Below, one piece after another: positions 24,090 to 36,439 of a DNA stretch of 64,000 nt. The DNA is from Sebastes aleutianus (Eukaryota > Chordata > Actinopteri > Perciformes > Sebastidae), in contig CAKAKS010000068.1 of assembly GCA_916700875.1 (NCBI GenBank), positions 27,931,253 to 27,995,252 on the forward strand, in the 5' to 3' direction. Position numbers and translations under genes: made by a program. How positions within the stretch are numbered: position 1 is the first letter of the stretch; every line of letters starts with the position of its first letter. The notes beneath the pieces were generated by a model. It made no database searches and was not told the DNA's origin. It saw nothing but the letters and a program-made list of their open reading frames with translations.

Positions 24090-26660
24090 TGGGCTGCGTG
24101 GTGGGATAAAGTGGGAAGCATCATGGCTGACTAACACAGATGAGCCGCTGGTCTTCTCTCCACCTCAGAGGATTCTGTTCATCTCCTGTTTTAAACTCTC
24201 GCTCTGTTCTTCTCTTCTCTCTCCTCTCCAGAGTCTCAGCGTTATCCCCATAGACTGCCTTCCTCTTTGTCTGCTTCTCAATAACTAAAACATCAAACTG
24301 CAGTTCTCACATTTCTCTTAAAAGAGAGGAGCATTACACAGTATTTGCGATTGCAAATATGTGTTATCATGTTTTACATGATTACTATAATACATATAAA
24401 CTGTAAGGAGTAATGTTGCATTCACAAAACGTCCCAAATTACATTTTTATTTGGAATTAATGGAAAAATGTCAAAGATAATATAGAAAATGTTTTTCCGC
24501 TCTTGTTTGAATTTCCCACAAGTCATGGCACAACATTGTTTCTCAGTTTATTAGACAGTGAGGTGTTTTTGGTCTCACCACAATGTTTGTCTGTAAATTT
24601 GCACGATATCCCAAAATCTGTATGACACATTCCAGTGAAATTTGGGAAAAAGTAAAGCCAGAGAGCTGCTGATAGCATTGACATTTGACCATTTATAAAA
24701 CATTTCGCAATTTTGGCTCAAGAATCCTTCACTGTGAGGTGTAGACAATACCTCATAAGCACAATGTACTGCCTGAATTCCTTGGTTTAAGTGCATCTTC
24801 ATATGCAGAATAGAATAGAATAGAATATACTAGATGCAAAGTCAATCTCTGCCTTAACCCATTGGCTACAATTTAAAAAAAAAAAATAATAATAATAATT
24901 CAGAACAGAACATATTTTCTGCAAATTTCATCCAATCTTCCCTTAATTATTTCACCACTTTCTTATAATTTGCTGCTTTGTTTAATTCCAACCATATTCT
25001 TATAAGAGGTGCGCACATCTCTTCTCAGTGATCATGAAAGATTGCAGTGCACATAGAGATTGTAAATCTCTAAGCATTTTATTTTATTGAAATATCAAAT
25101 GTAGATGATTGTGCCGTGCAGCATTGTTAAAAGTCTCCTCGTCCACCCTGAGCTCTCAGTCCCGTTGTGTCCTCTCTAATCTCTATTCTCTCCTACAGTT
25201 GATCCACTCAGTAAAGGCTCATTACTATTTACAATGAACCGTTAAATGTTCACATTAAAACTCCATTATTAAGAACTGCAGAGGAACTAATCTGTGAGTC
25301 TGAACATGAAGGTGAAGAGAATTAAAGTCAGATGTGAAACTCAGAACTACGAAGAGTCCCTGACAAACTTCTCGACTACATGATAACACAATCTATAACC
25401 TAACATACCCTTGATTTACTATTTTCCCATCTCATATTTTACTCTCTGGAGCTCTAGACCAGTACCGTCCAGTCAGTGTCTCTATGTGTTGTGTTGGTAG
25501 CCTTGGAATCAATGAAACATTAAAGTGAATGGAGGCTGGGTGCTGTTGAAGGCTCCTATAGGGGCTGCTTATCCTTCACAGCTGATGGAGCCCTGACTCC
25601 CCCCTCCTCCCTCTGCTCTGCCCTCCTCTTCTATCTCTTCACTTCTTATCTCCCCTTTTAATTGCTAGAATATCAGTAAACAACTGAGACAAACAGAGAC
25701 AGACAGGTGGGGAAATAAAGACAGAAACAGACAGGTGAATGCAGATAGACAGCGTCCAGGTCCAGCAGTGTTCAATTCTAGTCTGAAACAACTGGACTCA
25801 GATCAGTTCTGCTGGATGACTTGACTGTTGGATGGATAACAGACAGAGCGGCATCACTGGTATTACTCCGAGAGTCAATCACACACTGTTTATCCTCTCA
25901 TCTCACTCTTTCATTGGTTCAGTCCTCTACTGAGAGAAAACCTGTTCTGGTTTGATTGACACTGACAGGAGATCAGATCTAAGCTGTGAGCAGAGGAAAT
26001 TATACAAACATCATCTGCTGACTTGATCTCTCTCCTCAGACAGACAACAAGCAAACAGAGTTGAGTAGGTTAGTCTGGGTGCTGTTTGATGTTTGAAGAC
26101 ATCTGCTGCTGTTAAATTGTTTGAATATATAATCCACTGTACGGTACTGTCTTTAGGCATTTATGCATTGCTATTCTTTTACAGGCAACATACATATGTA
26201 TAACACACAGTTATATATTCAGGATTAATGCAAAATAAGGATTAATGGGAGTTGGATTTTACACAATACAGTAGCTCATGTAGTGAGCGTCATACCACTT
26301 TGAACAGACAAGTGCACATGAAAATGATCAAACTAGGAAATAGCTCTGTAGTGAAGTGGACCATTATAATGGGAATTCTGGGTAATAACTCTCAATATTC
26401 ATATTGGTTTTCACTTCAAAATGAGTGGGTTAGATAGCTGGGTCAAATTGCACCTGGTTAAAATCAGCCTGAGGTGTGTTGTTTACGGCCATAGAAGATG
26501 CATTTGTGAAGCTTTTTATTTGCCGCATCCCTGATTCACAAACGGTGAAGCCGGTTGATGGAATGCTATCAGAACTGATAAGAAGAGGTTGATAAAATAA
26601 GTGCATTTTATGGTGGCTAACAAACCACCTCACGCAATGCATGCAGATGAGTGTTCAGCC
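24090..26660. other. Unassigned noncoding stretch
   Basis: No exon was recognised. An (AATAG)4 repeat lies at 24808-24827 and an A-rich plus AAT run at 24873-24899. The longest ATG frame is 75 codons (24575-24802, minus). Confidence 0.5.
24808..24827. repeat. (AATAG)4 microsatellite
   Basis: Four near-perfect GAATA units, the same motif as the repeat at 21014-21050. Confidence 0.9.
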
Positions 26661-26668
26661 TCTCAGGG

Positions 26669-26703
26669 AAAGGTGCAATATAAATAAACTTGCCTTGCCT
26701 TTG
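26669..26703 (+). repeat. LINE 3' end with CTTGC tail
   Basis: The sequence AAAGGTGCAATATAAATAAA runs into CTTGCCTTGCC. This is the terminal signature of a common fish LINE or LINE-derived element (AGCGCTATATAAATAAACTTGCC type). Only the last 35 nt are present. It lies in inverted orientation to the tail at 27207. Confidence 0.55.
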
Positions 26704-26734
26704 CAAATGCATGGGGAAGAAAAACACCATGAAA

Positions 26735-26842
26735 CAGAATCGTCAGCATATAAAAAAGATTATATGAAGTAGCTGATTTTAAGTCATTTATATATAATAA
26801 AAATAATAGAGGCCCCAGGATACTACCCTGTGGCACCTCACA
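26735..26842 (-). pseudogene. Reverse-transcriptase fragment of a non-LTR retrotransposon
   Basis: On the minus strand, 26842-26780 reads CEVPQGSILGPLLFLLYIND, the highly conserved palm segment of LINE reverse transcriptases (usually CGVPQGSILGPLLFLLYIND). About ten codons further on, the catalytic motif YADDS is encoded at 26750-26736 but in the next frame. The slip lies in the A6/T6 run at 26752-26757. No further motifs survive on either side. The motif style fits the jockey/CR1/L2/Rex group. This is a dead 100-nt fragment. Confidence 0.85.
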
Positions 26843-27206
26843 TCCTGTAATTCTTCACTCCAAAAAGGTCCCATTAACGTCAACAGCCTGTAAATACAGC
26901 ATGACCATACTGCAGAGCTTCCCTCCATCCACTTCCTTTCTACTAAGGTCTGTTAGAGACTGATGTAGTTAACGTAGATTTAATTAACTTCATTGATATT
27001 GTCTCCTAAAACCATCAAACTGGATATAAAAGGTGTGATTTCCACTGTGATGAGAGTCTCTTATTGCGCTGCGATTGCTTTAGAATCCACTCTGTCTCAG
27101 TCTTTAAATATTAATACACACATTATCTTCAAAGGCATCATGTGTTTGATTATTTCTCCAAATAAATTGAATAGTGGATGGATATTTCTCCCCTCAGGCA
27201 GATTTG

Positions 27207-27600
27207 CGAAGGCAAGGCAAGTTTATTTGTACAGCACCTTTCAACAACAAACCAATTCAAAGTGCTTCACATAAAACATAAAAGGGATTTACAAAATATA
27301 TAAAATAAACACAGGGCACTAAAAAAAGATAATAAAAAAAGACACACATACAGAGCATTATAAAAAGAGTAAAACAAATAAAATAGAATATAAAAATAAA
27401 ATACAAGAAGACAAATCAAACAGCAGAATAAACACTACAATTCAGTGGACTGAAAGTTGGAGCATATCTCAGGTTTCCTTTGGAATTATTGCAGATATGT
27501 GATGAGATATGTGGTGCATAAAGTCTGAATGCTGCCTCTCTGTGTTTAGTTTTGACTCTGGAGACAGTAATGTAAATGGTCAACCCAATGTTTGCTTTCA
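27207..27600 (-). repeat. Fish dispersed repeat (LINE-associated), minus orientation
   Basis: GGCAAGGCAAGTTTATTTGT followed by ACAGCACCTTTCAACAACAA and AATTCAAAGTGCTTCACATA is a very common teleost repeat, read here from its 3' tail. It continues through an A-rich segment into TTTAGTTTTGACTCTGGAGA (about 27546-27565), another known block of the same family. The GGCAAGGCAAG end pairs with the CTTGCC tail at 26669-26703 in inverted orientation. Confidence 0.7.
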
Positions 27601-30271
27601 ATCAAACATCCAAACCACATTTCTATAAAGGCCCTCATTCTATCACAAGGTATAGACATGATGCCGGATTAGATGAAACAGATTGAAGGATAAGTATACA
27701 TCTGTTAGAGTATCTGAGTTTCTTAGATAAGAAAGGATAAAAAAGAGAGAGAATGCATTCTTGAAGTGGAGGTAGAAAAAGGAGAGACTTTATGTCCACC
27801 ATGATCCTTTATAGCTGCTGACCGTGATGATGATGTTAGATTATGATGTTACTGAGGCTCAATGGCCCATGAGAAGCTATAATGTAGTGAGAAAATGGAA
27901 AGGAAATTGACTTTTCTCCACAATGTCCTCCTTCCAAATAACACTATATGTGAATACTCTGAGTCTGGAACAAGGATGGATGTTGTAATGAATAGCACCA
28001 CTGGGAACTAAGTGGCTGGCAGTTTGGTGCGTCTCACATTCACTAAAAGCAGATTTAAGACTGTAAAGATTGTATACTTTCCTAAAGTGTTCCATTCAGA
28101 TGAATTGTGCCAGAACCTTCTCGTTCATGGCTTTGTTTGAATTGTTAGTGTTTTGAGCTCTTACATGTGTATGTAAATGAGTGTATTGAATGTTTTTGGC
28201 CGTGAGAGCTGAATGAGATTTACATTAAACATCAAAGCCAACTAGCAGCTCAGTTTGTTAGCGGAACTACTTTAGAGAAAGAAAGAAGCTTTCTAGCTTT
28301 GTGAAGCTTTCACACAATGAACTGAATATTACAGAGAAATCCACTCTATGGCTTTAGTTTGACCTGATTTCATTTATAAATTTGAGAAAGTGGAAGCTGC
28401 ATTGTCTTGATTATAACACGGACTGTGTCCATATTAAGGTAGACTGTTTAATACCTAGACTGTAGCAGTTCTATTCATATTGATTGTATGCATGACATGC
28501 TGGACTAGATGAGATTATTAAGAAGTTTTGCTCTTAGAACAAGTTTTTTCGGCATGTCTGAAGAACTTTGACATTTCAAGGCAATAAAAACGTTCAGCGA
28601 TCACAAATACCCACACACCTTTAATACTGGAGATGAAAAACTCGTTTCATTATCAGCTTTGGCATTTTCTGAGCGCTTCATTTGTCATCATTGAGTTTAG
28701 GCTGTTTGCCATGTTTCTGTTCTAATCTTCCACAAGCGTCATTCTCCTCCTTTAAATAGTGAAACACATCACAACAACACACTGATCTGATGTGAGGAAT
28801 GAGGTGTGATGAATTACCACTGATGATGTTATTTTCTGTGTCGGTGCTGTTTGAGTTGAGTTGAACTGTTTCTTCAGAATGGCTCATAAACAGCTCTGAG
28901 ATCAGTTCATCAGATTCATCATTAGTCTTCTAGACAATTTTCTTTTGACTGTGAAATAGTGAATGATAAGGTTCCAGTAACTAGTTCCTCCAGGTAAGGA
29001 CCACTCAGTCCACTGATTGTAGAGCTGCAGAGAACAAAGAGAGAAAAGAGAAGAGAGGATGACAGACTGTCAGTCAGGGTTTAGTCTACTGTTGATGTCT
29101 GTGAACTGATTCATAACCAGACTTAACTGGCCGCTCATATATCAACAAGACATCATTCAAACGAAGCTGTTTGAAACTATAGAACATAATTAATAATATG
29201 TAGTATATGTCTTTATTATGGAGTCTGTTTGATGCACTATAATGGGACAATAGAGTCCATATAACTGTTGGACATTTCAGAGGAACATCAGGTTGCATCA
29301 GACCGACAGATTGCATGATATGAAGGTTATAATATAGTGCAAGGATTGCAGCCACGATGAAGGAAGAAGGGAAGAAACAAAGGAGAGAGAGAAAAGAAGG
29401 AAGGATATAAAGACTGAACTGCAAAAAGCAGCGAGGCAGACAGAGGAGGCTCAGAGAAGGATAAAGAGATGAAAGCAACAGGAGGCTCTCTGCTTTGCTC
29501 TCTCTCACACCATAAACACATTATATGAACAGAAGTCATAATGTAACTACATTTCACTCTGCTCCACATGGACCACCTCATGTGGTTAGGAAGGAATGAA
29601 GAGAAGAGAGATACCTGAGTAGACAACAGTGTTTTTCACTCACCTTTTGTTTGCTGTTTGCTGCTTTTCATTGTGAGTGATTCAGGTTTTTAGAGTTGAG
29701 ATGCAGTTTCCTCTTCATCACTGTCTCTGTGATCTTTACCTGCTTCTCACTGTTAAACCTTCAAGGGTCTTTCAATACCACCTCTCTCTCTCTATGTACT
29801 CTGTCACTTCCAGATCCACACACAGTTGTTTTCTGTGTGAAGTATTCAGCTTCCTTCTGTTAGAAGTTAAGGGTTTAGAATTGTGTCCTACCAGAGGTCA
29901 CCTGTGATGTCATCACTTCACTTGAGTGTCTCACTGTTGACATCAGTTTCATTCCAGAAGCTTTTAGTCACACAGAATGCCACGCCCATCAGTGACATCA
30001 TCGCTCGGTTTGCTCTGTCTGCGTTACAAGGACAAGTGAGGAAGGAGCAGAAAGGATCCTTTTGCTCTTGAGCTGTTTAATGTACTGTAGACTGTGAGAT
30101 GACTGCAGCCAGCAGGAATAATGTTGGCTATTTAACATGAGCGTCCTGCAGTTAGTGCTTTTACTAAAAAGGTCAAACATTTTTCTACGTATAATTTAAT
30201 TGCTGTTTATTTCCATTTGCTGGCTTTAAGATGATTCAGTTCATGTGTGGTGTTTGGTTTCTAACTATTTG

Positions 30272-30290
30272 TCTCTCTCTCTCTCTCTCT
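30272..30290. repeat. (TC)9 microsatellite
   Basis: A perfect TC run followed by GTTTTTTGGG. It lies about 70 nt upstream of a CAG/GTAAAA junction at 30356-30363. Confidence 0.9.
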
Positions 30291-30888
30291 GTTTTTTGGG
30301 ATGCTGTTTCCTGACCGTCTCCATCCTGAACCTTCCTCTGTGGATCTTGACATGCAGGTAAAACACAACTAGGGTCTACTTGTTAGTTTGTGTGTGCTGT
30401 GTGTAACTGATCAGGACTGCTACTTGCTAAAGGCAGAGTTAGCCCAACTACTCTTTCTTTGCTAGGAGCTGTTTTGAAGGATGGACGATGGATTAAAAAG
30501 GTTGTTTCCTGTTTCTGAATCGTTCCAGTCCTTGCAGCTTCCTCCTACATTGGACTGTGTTGATTTTGCTGCTTGTTTGTGTTATTCCCCCCCATGCAGG
30601 GACAGCCATATGGTTAGTTTGTTTGTGTGATGAATTGCATTCGTCAGGTTGAGCAGCCTCGGTGGCAGAACTGCTCACAGCCTAAACCCAAAGATCATAA
30701 TAACGGCTGCACACCAGAGCTCATTTTCAGAATGCTAAAAAGCTCTGTGTGTGTGTTTCCCGCTGTAGGTGTTCTAAAGTCAGGCTGCAGCACCGGGAGC
30801 AGGTTGTCATTATTCATGAGAGGAGGGCAGGTTTGGCCCCGCTGTGTCTTTTTAAATGTTGGTCAAGAAGCCTCTTTATTTCTTCACA

Positions 30889-30910
30889 ATATATATATAT
30901 ATATATATAT
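30889..30910. repeat. (AT)11 microsatellite
   Basis: A perfect AT dinucleotide run, self-complementary and able to extrude a cruciform. Confidence 0.95.
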
Positions 30911-32338
30911 TGTGTGTCCGAAGCACTATAGCTCATGCATAACCAGCAGGTGTGTGAATGCCAGTCTGGTGGAAGAATTATCTCATAGAAAAAGATGGTG
31001 TGTGTTTCTGCCAGGCTCATTTTGATTAAGGCAGCCTCAGACTGAAACACTGCTGTATTATGATACATTTAAAACGTCATCAGTTATTATGAATATTATT
31101 TTTCTTTGCTTGAGTGACAAAAGGAGCTTACATTGCCTAAAGACTTCATAAATGGATATATGGGGACATGTGAGGTCACAGTAGGCAGCTGAGAGAGTAG
31201 TAAGTAGTCTGGCAACATTTTCTCACACACATCATCTGTATTCCCACCACCGTTCACACCTCTCATGTACTGTATGTATCAATGGTTGAGCCCTTGAATC
31301 CACCAACCCTATGGTTACATTCATGCTACATGTGGACTGTGGATGCAGTAGCTACATGTTTTCATGGTCGCAGTTCTCTTGAATGTAGTACTTTAACTTT
31401 TAATAACATCACTCTGAATCACTGCGTAAGAAGTGTGATCACGTACAGCAGCGGCGGCACATTATCCATGACTTGACGGTCTAATCCTGCATGCACACAT
31501 AACATTTGATGCTGTTCCTTTAAGATGTGGACTGTTGGAATACAAAAAAGATCCAGCATGGTTTGAGAGTTGAGATTAGTGCTGTGTCAAGTTACGTATC
31601 GGAAACACAGTTAGACATGGCCGACACGGTCGGTGGTCTTAATCTGGAGGGAGGACTTGGTCTGACAGGAAATGTGAAGGTGAACGAGCTAACAAGTCTG
31701 CAGAGACTCAACAGGAGACTCCTCAGGGGACCAGCTGAGGTCTCTCCTTTTTTCTGTTCAATCAGTTCAGGAAATTCAGCTGAATCCAGCAGCTCGATGC
31801 GGGAGAGAGAACGATGAGACTGACCCAGCGTGTAGGTGGAGGGAAACATTATAAAAGGTTGAAGTCTGACTTTGTGTTTGCAAAGATATTAAAGAAACAG
31901 CTGAACGAGGGACCAACAGTCCGTCAGTTTGCTCAGCAGGAAGGTCACAGATCTGCAGGTCAGCTTCTGTGTCGCATGTTTTTTCTGTTCAGACTTCAGT
32001 GACTCAAACCTGACAGATCCGAATTCGCAGCATTCAGGACATCACAGTGACTCCGTCCGTGCAGCTCATTGACAGATACGTTTAATAACTAACAAACAAA
32101 CATAATGTGTCAAATGTCAGATCTTCTCAGGAGAAGTTGGCAGTTTCAATTTAATATAATGTCAGAGGGGTGTTTTGAGACTCAGGTACCTGTGTGTGTG
32201 TTTTCTGCCTCAGAGAACCAGCAGCCTTTCATGTTGGGTAGCCCAGAGATATTGCACTCTGGCATTAAAAACAGCCTCATCAAAGGTTTGCATCCATGTT
32301 GCAGACAAACACACATATATACTCGCCCTCTCACACCA

Positions 32339-32360
32339 TTCTTCTTCTTCTTCTTCTTTT
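32339..32360. repeat. (TTC)n microsatellite
   Basis: About seven TTC units, a homopurine-homopyrimidine tract. Confidence 0.95.
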
Positions 32361-32541
32361 CTTGTCTCCAGTAAAATCAGTGTGTCTTTTTCCCTACAGA
32401 CACACTGCAGCATCAGAAAATGCCACGACAGCTGTACTGTCAAGTTCAATCACGACACGACGAACCAAATGGTCCTGGAGAAGTCAGAAACATTTGTGTC
32501 AGAGACATTTGACCCGTGACTTTTTATTATACTGGGGGTAT

Positions 32542-32625
32542 ACTAGGGGTGTAAGAAAATATTGTAAAAATGAATATTGCAATATTATGTTTTGAGATAC
32601 TCTATGAATTCTCAAAAACATAATA
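32542..32625. repeat. hAT-like terminal fragment (TAGGGGTGTAA type)
   Basis: CTAGGGGTGTAAGAAAATAT is followed by ATTGCAATATTATGTTTTG and GAATTCTCAAAAA. I recognise this order as one end of a fish nonautonomous element that begins TAGGGGTGTAAGAAAATATCG. A different family with the same TAGGGGTGTAA terminus is at 44966. Confidence 0.5.
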
Positions 32626-32629
32626 AATA

Positions 32630-33680
32630 GTTTACATGTGTTGGGGATGCAAGTAGGAGCTGGTGTAGTTGTTAGAAAACATTAAATATAATTATTAATA
32701 TCAATAATGATGAATAAAGATGTTAGATTCAGAATCCCCAGACTGGTAGTCTAAATAGCAAACTACTATTAAAATTGTATTAAATGCCAGTAATTATGTT
32801 GAAGATGGTATTTAATGTCGTCATGGTGTTTAATATCAGCAATGACTTTTAACAGGCCACATGGGAGAGATCACGTGACCCAGAAAGGGAGACGAGGTGA
32901 ACCAGCAGAGAGAGATTTAGTCCTCTAGCCTCCATGTTAAAACCGTTGATGTCAGTGAGCTGCATGAAGAATGGTGGTGTGACAGTTTAATACAGTTAAA
33001 AGGTTTCTGCTGTGGAGCTTCAGATCTACACTTTAGGCTGTCATGGTCGGACATCTATCAGAGCTGTACGAGACAGAAAGGAGGAAGAGGAGGAGGAGGA
33101 GAAGTGTGGACTGTACTGTAAGAGAGTCATACAGAGAGAAAGAAGACCATTTTTACCCTTGAAACATGATCAGTGTGTCAGACTTCTCCAAATGTGGTGG
33201 AAAAACATTGACTCACACACTAGAGAGCTTTTTCTTTACACACTGTGGTCTTCATTACTTAATTACTACTGAGTTACTGCATAGTACTTTATGACCTCGC
33301 AAATCTGCCTCCATCCAATGGCCTCCAAACAGGGTAGAATTTTGTTTTTACATAGTTACAAATATTAAATATTTTCTTTTACATTTGGCTAAAATATATA
33401 TATTTTTCTAAATAAAATACAAATAATTTCACACATGACACATGACAAGTATTGTTTGAAACATAAGAATTGCATGTCAATGAAAGACTCACATTAATAA
33501 TATCTGAGCATTACTTCAGCCCTTTCTAATGGGGAACAAAAACTGTTATATCGCTCTTCAAAGCCACCAGATTTCATTTACAAAAATAGTAATTTTATCT
33601 CTCAGAACACAGCATTTGCCGCTGCATTGATCGGTTAGTTTGTTTGTGTTAATGTGTGACTTTTGGATCCGAACATACGT
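32630..33680. other. Unassigned noncoding stretch
   Basis: No exon or clear repeat. A GGA/GAG-rich run lies at 33081-33100. The longest ATG frame is 86 codons (33012-33272). Confidence 0.45.
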
Positions 33681-33682
33681 GG

Positions 33683-33759
33683 CGTCCACAGACATTGCTC
33701 AACTTCCGTGCCAGTACTCCTCTTGTCTTCTCCAAACTAGGAGCGTGCCGACCGCCAAT
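33683..33759. mobile_element. Second, half copy of the 14.2-kb foldback MITE
   Basis: GTCCACAGACATTGCTCAAC, then ACTCCTCTTGTCTTCTCCAA, then GAGCGTGCCGACCG aligns throughout with the reverse complement of the left half of the MITE at 14172-14436. The corresponding blocks there are GTCCACAGCAGTACATTGCT, AACTCCTGTCTGCTTCTCCA and GGGCGTGCCGACCG. Only one arm and part of the centre remain, so it can no longer fold back. Confidence 0.75.
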
Positions 33760-33764
33760 GGACT

Positions 33765-34730
33765 ATTGATAAAAATATATGTAGCAATGTCATGCAGAAA
33801 CATGCGTCAAGTCACATAGGATAAAGAGTTAAGGAGGGAATTTTTATGCTGAAACATACGTATGTCAAAATGTTAATGTACAGATTTAAGATTATATATG
33901 AAATCTGGTTGTGCATATTTATCTTCTGATGCTGGAATGGCTATTGATGAGCCCATTGCCTCCCCCGCCCCCCCATTCCAGAGATGCACACACAGCAATC
34001 TGAAATGTAGCGTAAAATTGTTTCTTTCCTAATGGGTTGACAAGACAATTCCTGCAACTCGAAATCTGGAACGTAATCATAGGTTGACTACAGAAACAGC
34101 TTGCTAGCTGAGCTCACTTTTGGGATGGTGCAGAGTGTCCAAGTACAACGAGAACAACACAGCCATAAATCAAATGTTCTCAGCAGAGTCACAGATAATC
34201 AGCCGGGGGGTCTGGTGTGATGTAGCAACTGGGATGGATTCACTAGAAATAGACATAAAGGCTCGTCAGATCAGCAGAAGAAACTAGAGCTCCTAGAGTT
34301 ATTAGTCTGAGTTTGCAACTACCGCAGACTCTCTGCAAGTTTACTGTGAATGACACAGTTCAGCTGGTCACCGCGTCAAGACGCAAGCCTGCTGTATAGA
34401 TGTGGTGTATGCATACGATTAGAGCAACTTTGTGCCATTCTGTAATCTATTCTCATAAGTGATGGAGAGTTAATTGGCTACACCTTTAGTCATAAATAAA
34501 TAAAGAAAATGCAATTTATCTGCAAAACAATAAACCCAATATGCATGTAATCCAATAGTGCAAGGTCGAAGATGCTGCTGCTGATGCCGGCTGCCGTCCT
34601 ATCATCTCTAGTAAAACCTTGAAAAATTATACTTAATAGATAATAATGATACATAATACATAATTGATGGACAATTAAGTGGTTCACCATCAGTTCACCT
34701 ATGAAGAAAAAAAGCAATGTAATTTGCAAG
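33765..34730. other. Unassigned noncoding stretch
   Basis: No exon or recognised repeat. The longest ATG frame is 79 codons (34490-34729, minus). Confidence 0.45.
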
Positions 34731-34734
34731 ACAC

Positions 34735-34799
34735 ATCTGTCGTCACGAAGAGTAGGTCATGAACCCATTACCTGAATCCTAATTTAGAATGGAGGATAG
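34735..34799 (-). repeat. 65-bp sequence shared, inverted, with 57982-58045
   Basis: Read on the minus strand this is TCCTCCATTCTAAATTAGGA followed by TTCAGGTAATGGGTTCATGA and CCTACTCTTCGTGACGACAG. It matches 57982-58045 with about six differences. Similarity fades within a few bases beyond both edges. I do not recognise the family. It could be a very short repeat fragment or a duplicated regulatory element. Confidence 0.75.
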
Positions 34800-34801
34800 A
34801 G

Positions 34802-36435
34802 AGAGAGCAGGGAATGAAGGGTATACACATGATGACGTGAGCCACTCTCTCCTGAGTTAACAGACAACTTTGTTGCATTCACATGTCAGTGTACAGTCTA
34901 GTGTACAGTGCTTCATTTACACTAAGCCTGAAGACTGAGTGCAAATGAAAGTTCTGCGCTGTAAGGGGTGTTTGCATATCAAATCAATTTAATTCTAATC
35001 ACCAGCAAATTATTTCTTTGTTTCTAAATATAGGACAAACCAGCATGGTGTTTATTTCAGATTAGATTCAGTGCAAAGGCAAATCAATAAGTCAAGCTGT
35101 TACAAGAATATACCAATAATGAGCTGACTCTGGTGTACATTTATGTACAGCTACATTCAATCGGAGCACATGTAAGCGTTTTATCATTCAGTTTAGAAGC
35201 CTTTGTAAAGTTGGTGGTAAACACTCTTTCTTGTGTTGTATTTTCATTTTTGTTTTAAACTTGTAAGGCATGTGTCAAGGATACGTTCATGGTTAATTGA
35301 TGTAATTCATTATTTAGTTAATGATTAGTTAACTGAAGAATAAAAACAGGATTTACAGAGGGATATCACACACACCATTAATATAAATGAGAAGAAGCAG
35401 AGGCCTAAGGGGTGATCCTTGGTGCACACCTTTTATCAAATTAATTAAATCCCTTGATGTTGTTTTTTTTTTTTTATATATGAAAATTAAAGCAGATTTA
35501 TGACCCCTGCAATAATACACTGACACCTCTGCATTCAATATAATCTAACATTTATCACCCTATCACCCTGACTCAACCTCTGTTTCCAACTTCCTCACCA
35601 AGCAAGTCTAATGAATTGCACAGTAGCTTTTGAAAACAAAATACAAACACAAATTGGCATGAAAGCTACATGTCGACATGCTGAAAATCACCAACAATGT
35701 AGCGGATTTCTTATTTTGATGTCCATTACCAAATTAATAAGAGGCCGTTGCTCCTTTTTATTTAATTTTAGACTGAAAAACAGCAAATTCTAAATAGACA
35801 AAGAGTGTGAAATGTGTATTGGTGGAGGAGGAAAACACACACTTTTCTTTGGTTTCACGCCAGAAACCCAGCTGCCAGAAGACTGTTAATTAGCACTGTG
35901 GCGTCTGTTGATTCCTGACAGTAAAGCATTGTGTGTGTGCAGTGTATTGTTAGCATATAATGCATTAATTCTAATTTCTGTCCTGTGTTGAGACAGTAGT
36001 TGACCAACACAGCATTGGTGTCACATATCCGCTGTCTCTCTCGCACGCACACAGGATTGGTTACAGTTGTTCAGTGTGTTCAGGGGTGGTAATTGGATGT
36101 CATGTACAGTAGGAAGAGTAGGGAGAGTGAACACACACACTTAAATGTAAATGGGATAAACTTTCTCCACCAACTGCAGCGAGTCTGTTTCATCTGAACT
36201 TGGCTCTTCTTCAAACAAAATCTGAGCTTTACCCTGGCACAGGGCCTCACAGCGTGTCTGCTTTTCATGAATATGGAGGATTGACAGAACCCCTGATTTA
36301 AGGTATGAACGCAATCTAATCTCTTAGATGTCAAACTGATAGGCGAGAGTCATATTCATGAGGTTGTAGACGATTTCTTCCATGAAAATGTCAGTAAAAT
36401 CTATTTGTTAGAGGAGGGAAATGTCTTGACTGAAT
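34802..36435. other. Unassigned noncoding stretch apart from a reverse-transcriptase relic
   Basis: Apart from 35353-35433, no gene or repeat was recognised. The longest ATG frame is 84 codons (36080-36334, minus). A run of T lies at 35462-35475. Confidence 0.45.
35353..35433 (-). pseudogene. Small LINE reverse-transcriptase fragment
   Basis: The minus strand reads KGVHQGSPLRPLLLLIYING, then VCDIPL and a stop. The pattern GVPQGSPLGPLLFLIYIN is the conserved palm segment of non-LTR reverse transcriptases. Proline is replaced by histidine in PQGS, and the catalytic YADD motif is absent. The sequence differs from the fragment at 26735-26842, so it probably comes from another LINE family. Confidence 0.7.
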
Positions 36436-36439
36436 GACT

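Larger units (their letters stand above)
27605..32535. other. Unassigned noncoding stretch with several microsatellites
   Basis: No exon was recognised. A purine-rich tract (29356-29415) creates a Leu/Ser-rich minus frame of 140 codons at 29086-29508. Microsatellites are (TC)9 at 30272-30290, (AT)11 at 30889-30910 and (TTC)6-7 at 32339-32360. A plus frame of 96 codons at 31527-31817 and its neighbour at 31814-32002 show no domain that I know. Confidence 0.5.

Noticed and set aside
23622..24137. Several open frames of 75 to 170 codons on both strands
   Set aside because: They owe their length to the TG/CG microsatellite, which has no stop codons in any frame. The flanking parts show no domain.
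28980..28999. CCTCCAG/GTAAGG junction as a second recursive splice site
   Set aside because: The pyrimidine tract is only about seven bases, so it is much weaker than the site at 555.
29086..29508. 140-codon minus-strand frame rich in Leu and Ser
   Set aside because: Its N-terminal half is the complement of a purine-rich low-complexity tract (29356-29415). The rest has no motif or splice context.
30272..30363. (TC)9 run followed by ATGCAG/GTAAAA as a recursive splice site
   Set aside because: The pyrimidine run is about 70 nt from the AG, and the sequence directly before it is mixed.
31527..32002. Two consecutive plus frames (96 and 62 codons) with fairly balanced composition
   Set aside because: I could not match them to any family, and the junction between them has no acceptor or donor pattern. 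Left as unassigned.
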